A stretch of DNA of 55,252 bases from Alphaproteobacteria bacterium (GCA_035625915.1 DASPOR010000013.1:1-55252), one strand, 5' to 3'; shown: positions 17,136 to 26,260, numbered from the stretch's first letter. The notes: a model not told the origin generated them from the letters alone. Translations and numbers: made by a program.

Positions 17136-18347
17136 TCACGCGAGGTAAATGGTTCCGTTGTCGGCCAGACGCCGAATTTCTGCGTCGTCGATGCCGTGCT
17201 CCGTCAGCACTTCGCGAGTATGCTCGCCGAAGCGAGGAGCGCCATGGCGCGGGCCGCTCGCCGAGGCGGAGAATTTGATCGGCATCCCAAGCGTTTCAAG
17301 CGGTCCGAGGCGACTGTGCGTCACTTCGGTCACCATGGCCCGCGCCCGCACCTGAGGATCGGCGTGCATAGCCTTGACGTCGAGGACCGGGCCGGCAGGC
17401 AGCCCAGCAGCCTCGCACTTCGCGAGCCATTGGGCGCTCGTTCGAGTCCGGAATTGCCGGGCCAGAATATCGTCGAGGGCCGCGAGGTTGGCCATGCGCC
17501 CCGCATTTTCTTTGAAACGCGGATCGCGCACGAGTTCGGGAACTTCAAGTATTTCGACCAAGCGCTTCCAGTTCGCCTGGTTGGCCGCCCCCACGTTGAT
17601 CCAGCCATCCGCGGTTGGATATGCTTGATACGGCGCATTGAGAGGGTGGGAAGAGCCCATGGGCCCGGGTGCTATCCCGGTCGCGAAGCAAATCGCTGAT
17701 TGCCAATAGGTGTGGATGATCCCCGCCTCGAACAGCGAGGTATCGACGCGTTGTCCCTTGCCTGTCTTGAGGCGTTCGACGTAAGCCGCCAAGACGCCGA
17801 GGGCGGCAAGGATCCCCGCGGTGATGTCCGTTATCGGTGCGCCCACCTTGACCGGCGGTCGGCCGGGCCCTTCCCCTGTGATGCTCATGAGGCCGCTCAT
17901 GCCCTGGGCGATGAGATCGAAGCCGCCGCGGTCCGCATAGGGGCCCGTCCGCCCGAAGCCGGAAATCTCGCAGTAAATCAGCGCGGGATTGATCGCCGCG
18001 AGCCGTTCGTAGCCGAGGCCGAGCTTGTCCATGACGCCGCGACGGTAGTTTTCCGTCAGGATGTCGGCGCCGGCCACAAGACGGCGCAGAACGGCCTTGC
18101 CGTCTTCGCTCTTGAGGTTGAGGGCGATACCGCGCTTGTTCCGATTCATCATCATGAACGCGGCCGACTCGCCGCCGATTTCGGGTGGGACCATCCGACG
18201 GGCGTCGTCCCCGCCTGGATTGCGCTCAATCTTCACGACGTCCGCGCCGAGGTCGGCAAGCATGAGCCCGCAAACCGGCCCCGCCATCACGTGCGCCAGT
18301 TCTAAGACCTTGAGACCGTGAAGGGGTCCCGCTTGCCGGCCCGCCAT
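17136..18347 (-). CDS. CaiB/BaiF family (type III) CoA transferase
   Basis: This 403-residue protein shows the family III pattern: LKVLELAHVMAGPVCGLMLADLGADVVKIE at the N-terminus, NRNKRGIALNLKS, ENYRRGVMDKLGLGY, and GGFDLIAQGMSGLM with the aspartate that forms the acyl anhydride. Such enzymes move CoA between carboxylic acids, often in catabolism of hydroxy- or dicarboxylates. The ATG at 18345-18347 has GAGGGAG just upstream. It begins 7 bases after the MFS gene stop, so the two are one transcript. The acid handled is unknown; a 2-hydroxyacid taken up by the MFS protein is a reasonable guess. Confidence 0.92.
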   Translation of the reverse strand: MAGRQAGPLHGLKVLELAHVMAGPVCGLMLADLGADVVKIERNPGGDDARRMVPPEIGGESAAFMMMNRNKRGIALNLKSEDGKAVLRRLVAGADILTENYRRGVMDKLGLGYERLAAINPALIYCEISGFGRTGPYADRGGFDLIAQGMSGLMSITGEGPGRPPVKVGAPITDITAGILAALGVLAAYVERLKTGKGQRVDTSLFEAGIIHTYWQSAICFATGIAPGPMGSSHPLNAPYQAYPTADGWINVGAANQANWKRLVEILEVPELVRDPRFKENAGRMANLAALDDILARQFRTRTSAQWLAKCEAAGLPAGPVLDVKAMHADPQVRARAMVTEVTHSRLGPLETLGMPIKFSASASGPRHGAPRFGEHTREVLTEHGIDDAEIRRLADNGTIYLA

Positions 18348-18354
18348 GGCTCCC

Positions 18355-19656
18355 TCAAGCTCCTTCCGAGATTGCCTCTGTGTGCGTTCCAGCGAGCGCG
18401 CGCTCCGGGTGCATCCAGAATGCGAGCACCGCGCCCGCGAGGAGCAAGCCGATAGAGCCCCAGAACGGCACATGCCAATCGCCCGTGAGGTCTACCAGCC
18501 AGCCGAACACAATCGGCGAGACGAAACCCGCGATCGCCGAGCCTGTGTTCATGATTCCGCTCGCCGTGCCCGAGAATCCGGGCGCTATGTCCATCGGCAC
18601 CGACCAGATCGGACCGATCGTCAACTCGAGGCAGAAAAACGCGCAACCGAGCGCCACCGTTATGATCGTGAGGTCCTTGAGCAGCAGAACTGGGAGAAGA
18701 AAGCAAAGAGACGTCAGGAGGCTGACGACAATAACATTTCGCCGCGCGATCGCCAGGCTTCCAGTCTTGCGAAGCAGCCAATCGCTGATGATCCCGCCCA
18801 CGGTATCCCCAACGGCGCCGAAGGCCGTGACGCCAAAGGTGAAAAGTGCGGTCTTGGTGATTTCGAGGTTATAACCCACGCGAAAGAATGACGGAATCCA
18901 AGTGAGATAAAGCCACAGCGTCCAGGCGTAGCAGAAATAGACGATCGTCGTCGGCATCATACGCGCGAGCAATCGGCCCCAGGGCACCGGCTCGGCGTCG
19001 ACCGCGCGGCCGTCACGGTAGGCGGGAAGCTCAGCAAGCTCGAATTTTGTCATGCCTTTGTGCTCGCGCGGGTCGTCTCGGAAATACCATGCCCAGGACA
19101 GCACCCACAGAAGGCTTACTAGGCCGACAACGATAAACGAGCTGCGCCAACCCCAGTTGACGATGAGCCACGCGACGACGAGCGGCGTGATCGCTATGGC
19201 GGCCCGCGCGAAGCTGTGGGTGATGCCCTGGGCAAAGGCGCGTTTACTTTTCGTGAGCCAATTCGACATTGCGCGCGTCGCGGTCGGGAATGTCGCCCCT
19301 TCCCCGAGGCCGAGCACGAAGCGGACGAGAAGGAGGGAGACAAAGCCGTTCACGAACCCCGTCAGGATGGTCGCGGCGGCCCACACGAATCCGCAAATAC
19401 TCAATGTCAGGCGTGGACCCAGCCGATCCCCGATCCAGCCGCCGACGATTTGAAAGAGGGCGTAGGCATATCCGAAAGCGCCGAAAGCGTAACCCAGCTG
19501 GGTGTTGCTGAGGCCAAGCTCGACCTTGATATCCGTGGCCGCAGTCGCCGTATTTACGCGGTCGACATAGGTGATGAAATACATGGCACAGAGGAACGCC
19601 AAGAATATGTTCGTCGCCGTGAACAGCCGCCGCGGGAGCGGCTCTGCCAAGTTCAT
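18355..19656 (-). CDS. MFS transporter, anion:cation symporter (ACS) family
   Basis: This 433-residue protein has 12 predicted membrane helices. The opening LAFLCAMYFITYVDRVNTATAATDI, the loop GWIGDRLGPRLTL between helices 2 and 3, and GLGEGATFPTATRAMSNWL are typical of the ACS family that imports hexuronates, galactonate, tartrate or related acids by proton symport. GGGAGGAA precedes the ATG. It is encoded between the aminotransferase and CoA transferase genes on the same strand, which fits uptake of a carboxylic acid to be activated by the CoA transferase. Confidence 0.92.
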   Translation of the reverse strand: MNLAEPLPRRLFTATNIFLAFLCAMYFITYVDRVNTATAATDIKVELGLSNTQLGYAFGAFGYAYALFQIVGGWIGDRLGPRLTLSICGFVWAAATILTGFVNGFVSLLLVRFVLGLGEGATFPTATRAMSNWLTKSKRAFAQGITHSFARAAIAITPLVVAWLIVNWGWRSSFIVVGLVSLLWVLSWAWYFRDDPREHKGMTKFELAELPAYRDGRAVDAEPVPWGRLLARMMPTTIVYFCYAWTLWLYLTWIPSFFRVGYNLEITKTALFTFGVTAFGAVGDTVGGIISDWLLRKTGSLAIARRNVIVVSLLTSLCFLLPVLLLKDLTIITVALGCAFFCLELTIGPIWSVPMDIAPGFSGTASGIMNTGSAIAGFVSPIVFGWLVDLTGDWHVPFWGSIGLLLAGAVLAFWMHPERALAGTHTEAISEGA

Positions 19657-19790
19657 GTTTCCTCCCTGCTTGGCTACTTCATTGCGGCCGATTGTTCTCG
19701 GATTTTTTTACTTCACCTCCGACGCATCGCTCGGTCGTGCGCTCGTGAGACTATACTGTGGCGCCGCCCTGTACCCCTCGCGGGGTTTCA

Positions 19791-20960
19791 TCAGTAGTTG
19801 CCTCCAAGATAGCTCAGGGCGGCGGAAACACCGCTTGCCTTGATCGGCACACCTGCCGCTTGCAGGCCCATCTCGACGCCACAGAGGGTCCCGGCAAGCA
19901 TCAGATCGTTGAAGTCGCCGAGATGGCCGATGCGAAATACCTTGCCCTGAAGCTTGCCGAGCCCGTTTCCGAGCGAGAGGTTGTAGCGTTCGAGAGTTAC
20001 TTTCCGGAACGCGTCGGCGTCGTGTCCAGCGGGAAGCAGAACCGCGGTCAGCGAACTCGAATATTCCCGCGGCTCGAGGCAAAGGATTTCGAGGCCCCAC
20101 GCACGCACCGCCCGGCGCGTCGCTTCGGCATGGCGGTCGTGACGCGCGAAGACATTGTCGAGGCCTTCCTCGAGCAGCATCGCAATGGCCTCCTTGAGCC
20201 CGTAGAGGAGATTGGTTGCGGGTGTATAAGGAAAATAGCCGGTCGCGTTCGAGGCCAGCATCTCCTCCCAATTCCAGTAGGAACGCGGGAGCTTGGCTGT
20301 CTTGCCCGCGGCGCGCGCCTTGTCGCTCACGGCATTGAAGCTGAGCCCGGGCGGCAGCATGAGTCCCTTTTGCGACCCGGCAACCGTCACGTCGACGCCC
20401 CACTCGTCATGGCGGTAGTCGATCGAGGCGAGGGAGGAAATTGTATCGACCATGAAGAGTGCCGGATGCCTTGCACGATCGATCGCGGCGCGCACGTCGG
20501 CCACGCGGGAGGTAACGCCTGTCGAAGTCTCGTTGTGGACAATGCAGACGGCCTTGATCTTTTTCGCGCGGTCCTCGGCAAGCTTCGCCTCGACCGCCGC
20601 TGGATCGACGCCGTGACGCCAATCGCCGGGGATCAAATCGACCTCGAGGCCGAGCCGGCCCGCCATTCGAAACCAAAGGCTCGCAAAATGACCTGTCTCG
20701 GCCATCAACACCTTGTCGCCGGGGGATAACGTATTCACCAGTGCGGCTTCCCAGGCGCCGGTGCCGGAGGCGGGAAAAATCACGACCGGCCCGTCTGTCT
20801 TGAAGATTTTCCGAACAGCTTCGAGTAGCTCGTGGCCCATGCGGCCGAAAGCGGGCCCGCGGTGATCCATCGTGGGATTGTCGATCGCGCGCAATACGCG
20901 ATCCGGCACATTGGTCGGGCCTGGAATTTGAAGGAAATGGCGGCCGCTGTGATAGGTCAT
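19791..20960 (-). CDS. alanine/serine/aspartate-glyoxylate aminotransferase
   Basis: This 389-residue class V PLP enzyme starts HFLQIPGPTNVPDRVL and has ASGTGAWEAAL, VHNETSTGV, FMVDTISSLASIDYR and VAGSQKGLMLPPG, where Lys198 binds PLP. The pattern is that of the SgaA/AGT group, which also includes the BhcA aspartate-glyoxylate aminotransferase. It converts glyoxylate to glycine with an amino donor. The ATG at 20958-20960 (site GAGAGAA) is preferred to a TTG at 20981. No other beta-hydroxyaspartate cycle gene is nearby, so BhcA is possible but unsupported. The divergent dehydrogenase gene shares its palindrome-rich promoter. Confidence 0.9.
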   Translation of the reverse strand: MTYHSGRHFLQIPGPTNVPDRVLRAIDNPTMDHRGPAFGRMGHELLEAVRKIFKTDGPVVIFPASGTGAWEAALVNTLSPGDKVLMAETGHFASLWFRMAGRLGLEVDLIPGDWRHGVDPAAVEAKLAEDRAKKIKAVCIVHNETSTGVTSRVADVRAAIDRARHPALFMVDTISSLASIDYRHDEWGVDVTVAGSQKGLMLPPGLSFNAVSDKARAAGKTAKLPRSYWNWEEMLASNATGYFPYTPATNLLYGLKEAIAMLLEEGLDNVFARHDRHAEATRRAVRAWGLEILCLEPREYSSSLTAVLLPAGHDADAFRKVTLERYNLSLGNGLGKLQGKVFRIGHLGDFNDLMLAGTLCGVEMGLQAAGVPIKASGVSAALSYLGGNY

Positions 20961-21023
20961 GAGTTCTCTCGCTCGTGCCAATCAGGCTGAAAAGTTAAGG
21001 AGAATTGGTCTCCGTGAGATTAT

Positions 21024-21054
21024 GCATTCAAAATGACAGCTGTCAATTGAATGC
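21024..21054. promoter_or_regulatory. 31-base operator-like palindrome in a divergent promoter
   Basis: GCATTCA (21024-21030) and TGAATGC (21048-21054) flank the perfect 12-base palindrome TGACAGCTGTCA (21034-21045). The whole is a near-perfect dyad with one bulged base. It sits 63 bases upstream of the aminotransferase start and 140 upstream of the FAD/Fe-S dehydrogenase start. Related half-sites follow: GCATT-5 bases-AATGC at 21070-21084 and GCATTCA at 21134-21140. The GntR regulator at 24253 is the obvious candidate to bind here; this is inference. Confidence 0.55.
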
Positions 21055-21194
21055 TGGTTTGTAGTCAAAGCATTGATAAAATGCAGATTAACAAGAATCC
21101 GGCAAAATTCTCGGCTCGCCAAACTTGCTAATTGCATTCAATTTTGGGATCGGCGATGATAATGGAAACGACCCTGCGGAGAGCATGACGGCGC

Positions 21195-24100
21195 ATGGAC
21201 GAGGCATCGACCGAACGCAAACGCGAGAGTGCCGCGATCACAGCGCATATGCATCGCGCGCTTGGCGGCGGCACCCGTGCCATCAAAACTCGCATTGGGG
21301 ATCCGGCCCTTGCCGCCCGACTCCGGCAAGAGATCGAGGGCGTGGTGCGCTTCGATCCCTTCACGCGCGGGCGCTATTCGACCGACGCTTCGATCTACCA
21401 GATCGAACCGATCGGCGTCGTCATTCCGAGGACCGAGGCCGACATTGTCCGCGTCGTGGAGATCGCTGCGGCGGAAGGTGTGCCGGTGCTGCCGCGCGGC
21501 GGCGGCACGTCCCAGTGCGGCCAGACGGTCGGTGCAGCGATTGTCGTCGATGTAAGCCCAACGCTCAACCGTGTGATCGAGCTCGATGCGCCGAATCGTC
21601 GCGCCGTCGTCGAGCCCGGCATCGTGCTCGACCGGCTCAATGCCCTCCTGCGACCGCATGGGCTTTTTTTCCCTGTCGACGTGTCGACCTCGAGCCGAGC
21701 GACCATCGGCGGCATGACCGGCAACAATTCGTGCGGCGCGCGCTCGATCCGCTTCGGCACCATGCGTGACAACGTGCGCGCAATCGACGCAACTCTTGCC
21801 GACGGCACGAGCATGCGCTTTGGCGAGCTTGACGCCGCCGGAGACCCGACGCCGGCGCAAGGCAGGATGACCGCGGCGCTCCTAGACCTCGGACGGCGCG
21901 AGGCGGACGAGATCGCAGCGCGGTTCCCGAGCCTGCAGCGCCGCGTGGGCGGATACAATATCGACGCCCTCACCCCGCGCGGCGCCAATGCGCCACCGAT
22001 CAACTTCGCGCATCTTCTCGTGGGCTCGGAGGGTACTCTTGCCTTTTCGCGCCGGATCGAGCTTCGCCTGCATTCGATCCCGAAGCACAAGATCCTTGGA
22101 GTTTGCCATTTTCCCACCTTTTACAAGGCGATGGCGGCAACCAAGCATATCGTCGCCCTCGGCCCCGACGCGGTCGAGCTTGTCGACCGCACGATGATCG
22201 AGCTTGCGCGCGATATTCCAATCTTCCGCCCGACGATCGAGCGTTTCGTGCGCGGCGAACCCGACGCCCTCCTCCTTGTCGAGTTCGCGGGTGAAGAACT
22301 CGACCCGCAAATTGCACGGTTGCGCGGTCTCGTCGAACTCATGGGCGATCTCGGATTTCCCGGCGGCGTCGTAGAAGCGATCGACCCCGCGTTCCAGCGC
22401 GATGTGTGGGAGGTGCGCAAATCCGGGCTCAACATCATGATGTCGATGAAAGGCGACGGCAAACCGGTATCGTTCATCGAGGATTGCGCCGTTTCGCTCG
22501 ACGATCTCGCCGACTACACCGCGCGCCTTACGGAAATTTTCACCAAGCACGGCACGACCGGCACCTGGTACGCCCACGCCTCGGTCGGCTGCCTCCATGT
22601 CCGCCCGATCCTCAACATGAAGGACGCGGAGGGGGCCAGGAAAATGCGCGCGATTGCGGAAGAGGCGTTCGAGATCGTGCGCGAATACAAGGGTTCCCAC
22701 TCAGGCGAGCACGGCGATGGGCTCGTGCGGTCGGAATTTCACAAGCCGATGTTCGGCTCCCGCATGGTCGCGGCGTTCGAGGCGGTCAAGGACATACTCG
22801 ACCCGAAGGGTGTGTTCAATCCCGGCAAGATCGTGCGCGCGCCGAAAATGGACGATCGCACACTCTTTCGATTCAAGCCGGATTATGTGACGCCGGCATT
22901 CGACACAGCCCTCGATTGGTCTGCATGGGGTGGGTTCGGCGGCGCCATTGAGATGTGCAACAACAACGGCGAATGCCGCAAATTCGACGCGAGCGTGATG
23001 TGCCCGTCCTACCGCGTGACGATGGACGAACAGCACGTCACACGCGGCCGCGCCAACAGCCTGCGCCTGGCGATCTCGGGCCAGCTCGGACCCGATGCCT
23101 TCGCCTCGGATGCGCTCGCAGACACGATGAAGCTCTGCGTCGGCTGCAAGGGCTGCAAGCGCGAATGTCCGACTGGCGTCGACATGGCGCGCATGAAGAC
23201 CGAGTTTCTTTACCATTACAGCAAGCGTCACGGACTTTCGGCGCGTGATCGCCTCGTCGCCTACCTCCCCCGTTATGCGCCTTACCTCGCGAGACTGGCG
23301 CCACTGGCGAACCTGCGCAACGCTGGTTCGTTCTTGGCCGAGCTGGGCGAACGCTGGTTCGGCATCGCGGCCGCCCGCAGCCTGCCCGAATGGCGGCGCG
23401 ATATTTTCAACGTCTCGCCAGTGACTTCACCCGGCCGGGACGCACAAGAAGTCGTTCTCGTGGCCGACACCTTTTCGACCTATTTCGAGCCCGAGAATGC
23501 ATACGCCGCACTCGACGTGCTCAAGGCGGGGGGTTACGGCGTGCATGTCGCCGCAGCGCGAGACGGCGGCCGCCCGCTTTGTTGTGGACGGACCTTCCTC
23601 GCCGCCGGTCTCGTCGATGAAGCGCGCAAGGAGGCCAATCGTCTTCTCGATGCCGTCGCACCGTTCGTCGAGCGCGGTGTGCCAATCGTGGGGCTCGAGC
23701 CCTCCTGCCTCCTCACTCTGCGCGACGAGATGACAGCCATGCACTTGGGGCCGAGGGCAACCGCCCTCGCGAATTGCGCCAAGCTCTTCGAGGAATTTCT
23801 CGCTGCGGAGATGAAGGTCGGAAGGCTCGACCTCCCACTCCGTGCCATCCCCTACAAGAAGGCGATCCTCCACGGCCATTGTCACCAAAAGGCATTCGCC
23901 GCCATGAATACCGTCGAACGCATCTTGCGCCTCGTTCCTGGACTCGAGGTCGAGACAGTCGCGTCTTCCTGCTGTGGCATGGCCGGCGCCTTCGGCTTTC
24001 AGGCGGAGACCTACGAAACGTCCATGCGCATGGCGGAAGCGGCCCTTCTTCCCGCCGTGCGCAAGGCGGGCGAGGACACCCTTATCGTGGCGGACGGTAC

Positions 24101-24248
24101 GAGCTGCCGCCATCAGATCAAGGACGGCGCCGGCCGAGAGGCCATGCACGTCGCCCGGGTGCTCGCCATGGCGCTATCGCCGAACGAGACCGTCGGTCGA
24201 GACGACACGAAGAATGGGTCGGCATCAACCCCGAACGATGGGCGCTGA
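21195..24248 (+). CDS. FAD-binding and Fe-S-binding dehydrogenase (YdiJ/GlcDF-like fusion), probable D-2-hydroxyacid dehydrogenase
   Basis: This 1017-residue fusion has an N-terminal FAD domain (VVIPRTEADIVRVVEIAAAEG, LPRGGGTSQCGQTVG, STSSRATIGGMTGNNSCGARS), then a FAD-oxidase C-terminal domain with SGEHGDGLVRSEF near residue 505. An Fe-S section follows, with Cys588 in MCNNNGECRKF and the CVGCKGCKRECP cluster, and then two CCG domains (PLCCGRTF, ASSCCGMAGAFGF). Such proteins oxidise D-2-hydroxyglutarate, D-lactate or glycolate and pass electrons onward at the membrane. An adjacent glyoxylate aminotransferase hints at a glyoxylate-forming substrate, but specificity is not readable. It is followed by a GntR gene after 4 bases. 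Confidence 0.92.
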   Translation: MDEASTERKRESAAITAHMHRALGGGTRAIKTRIGDPALAARLRQEIEGVVRFDPFTRGRYSTDASIYQIEPIGVVIPRTEADIVRVVEIAAAEGVPVLPRGGGTSQCGQTVGAAIVVDVSPTLNRVIELDAPNRRAVVEPGIVLDRLNALLRPHGLFFPVDVSTSSRATIGGMTGNNSCGARSIRFGTMRDNVRAIDATLADGTSMRFGELDAAGDPTPAQGRMTAALLDLGRREADEIAARFPSLQRRVGGYNIDALTPRGANAPPINFAHLLVGSEGTLAFSRRIELRLHSIPKHKILGVCHFPTFYKAMAATKHIVALGPDAVELVDRTMIELARDIPIFRPTIERFVRGEPDALLLVEFAGEELDPQIARLRGLVELMGDLGFPGGVVEAIDPAFQRDVWEVRKSGLNIMMSMKGDGKPVSFIEDCAVSLDDLADYTARLTEIFTKHGTTGTWYAHASVGCLHVRPILNMKDAEGARKMRAIAEEAFEIVREYKGSHSGEHGDGLVRSEFHKPMFGSRMVAAFEAVKDILDPKGVFNPGKIVRAPKMDDRTLFRFKPDYVTPAFDTALDWSAWGGFGGAIEMCNNNGECRKFDASVMCPSYRVTMDEQHVTRGRANSLRLAISGQLGPDAFASDALADTMKLCVGCKGCKRECPTGVDMARMKTEFLYHYSKRHGLSARDRLVAYLPRYAPYLARLAPLANLRNAGSFLAELGERWFGIAAARSLPEWRRDIFNVSPVTSPGRDAQEVVLVADTFSTYFEPENAYAALDVLKAGGYGVHVAAARDGGRPLCCGRTFLAAGLVDEARKEANRLLDAVAPFVERGVPIVGLEPSCLLTLRDEMTAMHLGPRATALANCAKLFEEFLAAEMKVGRLDLPLRAIPYKKAILHGHCHQKAFAAMNTVERILRLVPGLEVETVASSCCGMAGAFGFQAETYETSMRMAEAALLPAVRKAGEDTLIVADGTSCRHQIKDGAGREAMHVARVLAMALSPNETVGRDDTKNGSASTPNDGR

Positions 24249-24252
24249 GGCC

Positions 24253-24987
24253 ATGGCCAGGTCCGATTCCGCCGACTTGGTGCTCGTCGAGGAGATGCCC
24301 GCTTCGCCATTCAAGCGCGGCAACTTCGCCCAGGTCGCAGCAGACCGCCTGCGTGAAATGATTGTCGAGGGGGCACTGGCGCCGGGCAGCAAGCTCAGGG
24401 AGCGTGAGCTATGCCAAAAAATGGGCATCTCGCGCACGCCCCTGCGCGAGGCGTTCAAAGTGCTCGCGGCCGACGGGCTCGTCGTACTTCACCCAAGTCG
24501 TGGCGCAACCGTTTCACGCCTCCGGATCGATGAAGTCGAGGAGATGTTCGCGGTGATGGCGGCGCTCGAAGCACTTTCGGGCGAGCTTGCCGCCGAGCGA
24601 ATCACGGACGAAGAGATCGCCGAGATTCGTGTCATCCACGCGCAGATGCTGCTTCACTACACGCGCGGCGAGCTCGCACCCTACTTTCAGTGCAATCAAC
24701 GGATTCATGAGAAAATTTTAGCGGCTGCCCGAAATCCGACCCTCGCCAGCACTTATCGCGCACTCTCGGGCCGAGTTAGGCGCGCGCGCTACATCGCCAA
24801 CATGTCGCGGGCGCGTTGGGCGCAGGCGGTCGCCGAGCACGAGCAGATACTCGCAGCACTCGTTGCACGGGACGGGGCAAATCTCTCGGCCCTCCTCAAG
24901 CGCCACCTCAAGAACAAGGGCGAGACCGTAAGGGAATCCCTTCTCGCCGAGTCCCCACGTCGCGCGGCTGGCGGATTGACTTCTTGA
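24253..24987 (+). CDS. GntR family regulator, FadR/FCD subfamily
   Basis: This 244-residue regulator has an N-terminal winged helix (LREMIVEGALAPGSKLRERELCQKMG, SRTPLREAFKVLAADGLV) and an all-helical FCD ligand domain (HAQMLLHYTRGEL to HEQILAALVARDGANLSALL). FCD proteins usually bind carboxylate ligands and repress adjacent catabolic genes. An in-frame ATG at 24238 overlaps the dehydrogenase stop and is an alternative start; 24253 is chosen because GAGG lies just before it, although the spacing is short. It is coupled to the FAD/Fe-S gene and is the likely regulator of the palindrome at 21024-21054. Confidence 0.88.
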   Translation: MARSDSADLVLVEEMPASPFKRGNFAQVAADRLREMIVEGALAPGSKLRERELCQKMGISRTPLREAFKVLAADGLVVLHPSRGATVSRLRIDEVEEMFAVMAALEALSGELAAERITDEEIAEIRVIHAQMLLHYTRGELAPYFQCNQRIHEKILAAARNPTLASTYRALSGRVRRARYIANMSRARWAQAVAEHEQILAALVARDGANLSALLKRHLKNKGETVRESLLAESPRRAAGGLTS

Positions 24988-25051
24988 AGAACGCCTCAAA
25001 CAGAAACGCCGACGTTGAGACACACTTGCGATTGATGTAAGAGCTTTTCAC

Positions 25052-25708
25052 ATGAGCTGGTCGAGACATGGGCGCGGTCCTAGCCGGGGCACCTATCACC
25101 ACGGCGACCTCAAGGAGGCGCTCATCCGTGCAGCGCTGGCGCTGATCGCCGAGAAAGGCCCGGCGGGCTTCACGTTTGCCGAAGCCGCACGTGCGGCAGG
25201 CGTGAGTGCGGCCGCCCCCTATCGTCACTTCCGCGACCGGGATGACGTAATTGCCGATGTGGCGCGACGGGGATTCGAGCGATTCGAGTCGGCGCTTGCG
25301 AAGGCCTGGGATGGCGGCCGTCCCGACCCGCTCACGGCGTTCCAACGGCTCGGCAAAGCTTATCTTGCCTTCGCACGTGAAGAGCCCGCGTATTATTCGG
25401 CCATGTTCGAGGCGGGGATTGCACCCGATGCAGACCCGGCACTTGCGCAAGCGGGCGAGCGCGCCTTCGCCGTCTTGCGCGAGGCGTCGCAAGCGCTTTG
25501 CATGCTCGTGCCCACACCACAGCGACCACCCCCGCTCATGATGGCGCTTCATATTTGGGCGCTCGCTCACGGCGTCGCCTCGCTTTTCGGTCGAGGCGAC
25601 GCCGCACGTCGCAAGCTCCCCATGTCGGCGGAAGACCTTCTCGAAGCCGCGGTACTCGTTTATTTGCGCGGCCTCGGCCTTCATGCGGAGCGGACCGCGG
25701 CGCGGTAG
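25052..25708 (+). CDS. TetR/AcrR family regulator with WHG-type C-terminal domain
   Basis: This 218-residue protein has the TetR helix-turn-helix (ALALIAEKGPAGFTFAEAARAAGVSAAAPYRHFRDRDDVIADVA) preceded by GTYHHGDLKEAL, a start seen in the WHG/TetR_C_33 subgroup. The C-terminal helices (FARVEPAYYSAMFEAG-like, ALHIWALAHGVASLFGRGD) form the ligand domain. Such regulators repress genes for efflux or lipid-like compounds. It lies 117 bases upstream of a DUF2852 gene whose promoter has a perfect palindrome, so the pair may be regulator and target. Confidence 0.9.
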   Translation: MSWSRHGRGPSRGTYHHGDLKEALIRAALALIAEKGPAGFTFAEAARAAGVSAAAPYRHFRDRDDVIADVARRGFERFESALAKAWDGGRPDPLTAFQRLGKAYLAFAREEPAYYSAMFEAGIAPDADPALAQAGERAFAVLREASQALCMLVPTPQRPPPLMMALHIWALAHGVASLFGRGDAARRKLPMSAEDLLEAAVLVYLRGLGLHAERTAAR

Positions 25709-25763
25709 AAGGACTACCACCGCCGGATTGCCCTCGGCTCGTCAGGGCTATCCATCCGGACCC

Positions 25764-25816
25764 TTGACAGGCCATGCCCGCATCGATATCTATGTTAATG
25801 TAAAAAACATTAACAT
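25764..25816 (+). promoter_or_regulatory. promoter with perfect operator palindrome before the DUF2852 gene
   Basis: A consensus -35 TTGACA (25764-25769) is followed, after 17 bases, by TATCTA as a possible -10 (25787-25792). Overlapping it, ATGTTAATGT (25792-25801) and ACATTAACAT (25807-25816) form a perfect 10-base inverted repeat with an A5 spacer. The palindrome ends right before the GAGG ribosome site of the next gene. A regulator bound here would block both polymerase and early elongation. The TetR protein upstream is the natural candidate. Confidence 0.6.
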
Positions 25817-25825
25817 GAGGCCACC

Positions 25826-26260
25826 ATGGATATCGCGGCGCGCATGGACGATTTTGGGAAGCCGGCCTGGATCGGTCTTATGGTCTTGGGCTTCATCTTC
25901 TTCTGGCCGCTGGGCCTTGCGGTCCTGGCCTATCTTTTATGGAGTGGACGAATGGGACATTGGAGATGCGGACGCGCATATTGGGAGCGTTACCACGCGG
26001 AGCACCGCGAGGGCCGGCATGGTGACGACGCGCGCGAGCGCTGGTTCGGTTGCGGACGGCGTTCGGCGTCGAGCGGCAATCGCGCCTTTGACGAATACCG
26101 CGCCGAGACTTTGCGACGCCTCGAAGAGGAGCAGCGCGAATTCATGGAGTTTCTCAACCGCTTGCGCTTCGCCAAGGACAAGGCGGAGTTCGACGAATTC
26201 CTCGCCGAGCGCCGCCGTGGCGCTCACGGCCCCGACCCGCAGCCGCAAGCTCAAACCTGA
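25826..26260 (+). CDS. DUF2852 membrane-anchored protein
   Basis: This 144-residue protein matches the DUF2852 pattern: one or two N-terminal membrane segments (PAWIGLMVLGFIFFWPLGLAVLAYLLW), then a basic cytoplasmic region with a Cys-rich patch (WRCGRAYWERY, WFGCGRR), and the conserved helix FDEYRAETLRRLEEEQREF followed by DKAEFDEFLAER. The family is widespread in Alphaproteobacteria with no known function. GAGG lies five bases before the ATG, and transcription is predicted from 25764-25816. It converges on the Rieske oxygenase gene, separated by a hairpin. Confidence 0.85.
   Translation: MDIAARMDDFGKPAWIGLMVLGFIFFWPLGLAVLAYLLWSGRMGHWRCGRAYWERYHAEHREGRHGDDARERWFGCGRRSASSGNRAFDEYRAETLRRLEEEQREFMEFLNRLRFAKDKAEFDEFLAERRRGAHGPDPQPQAQT

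Noticed and set aside
19758-20729. 323-codon open frame on the plus strand
   Set aside because: Shadow of the glyoxylate aminotransferase on the other strand.
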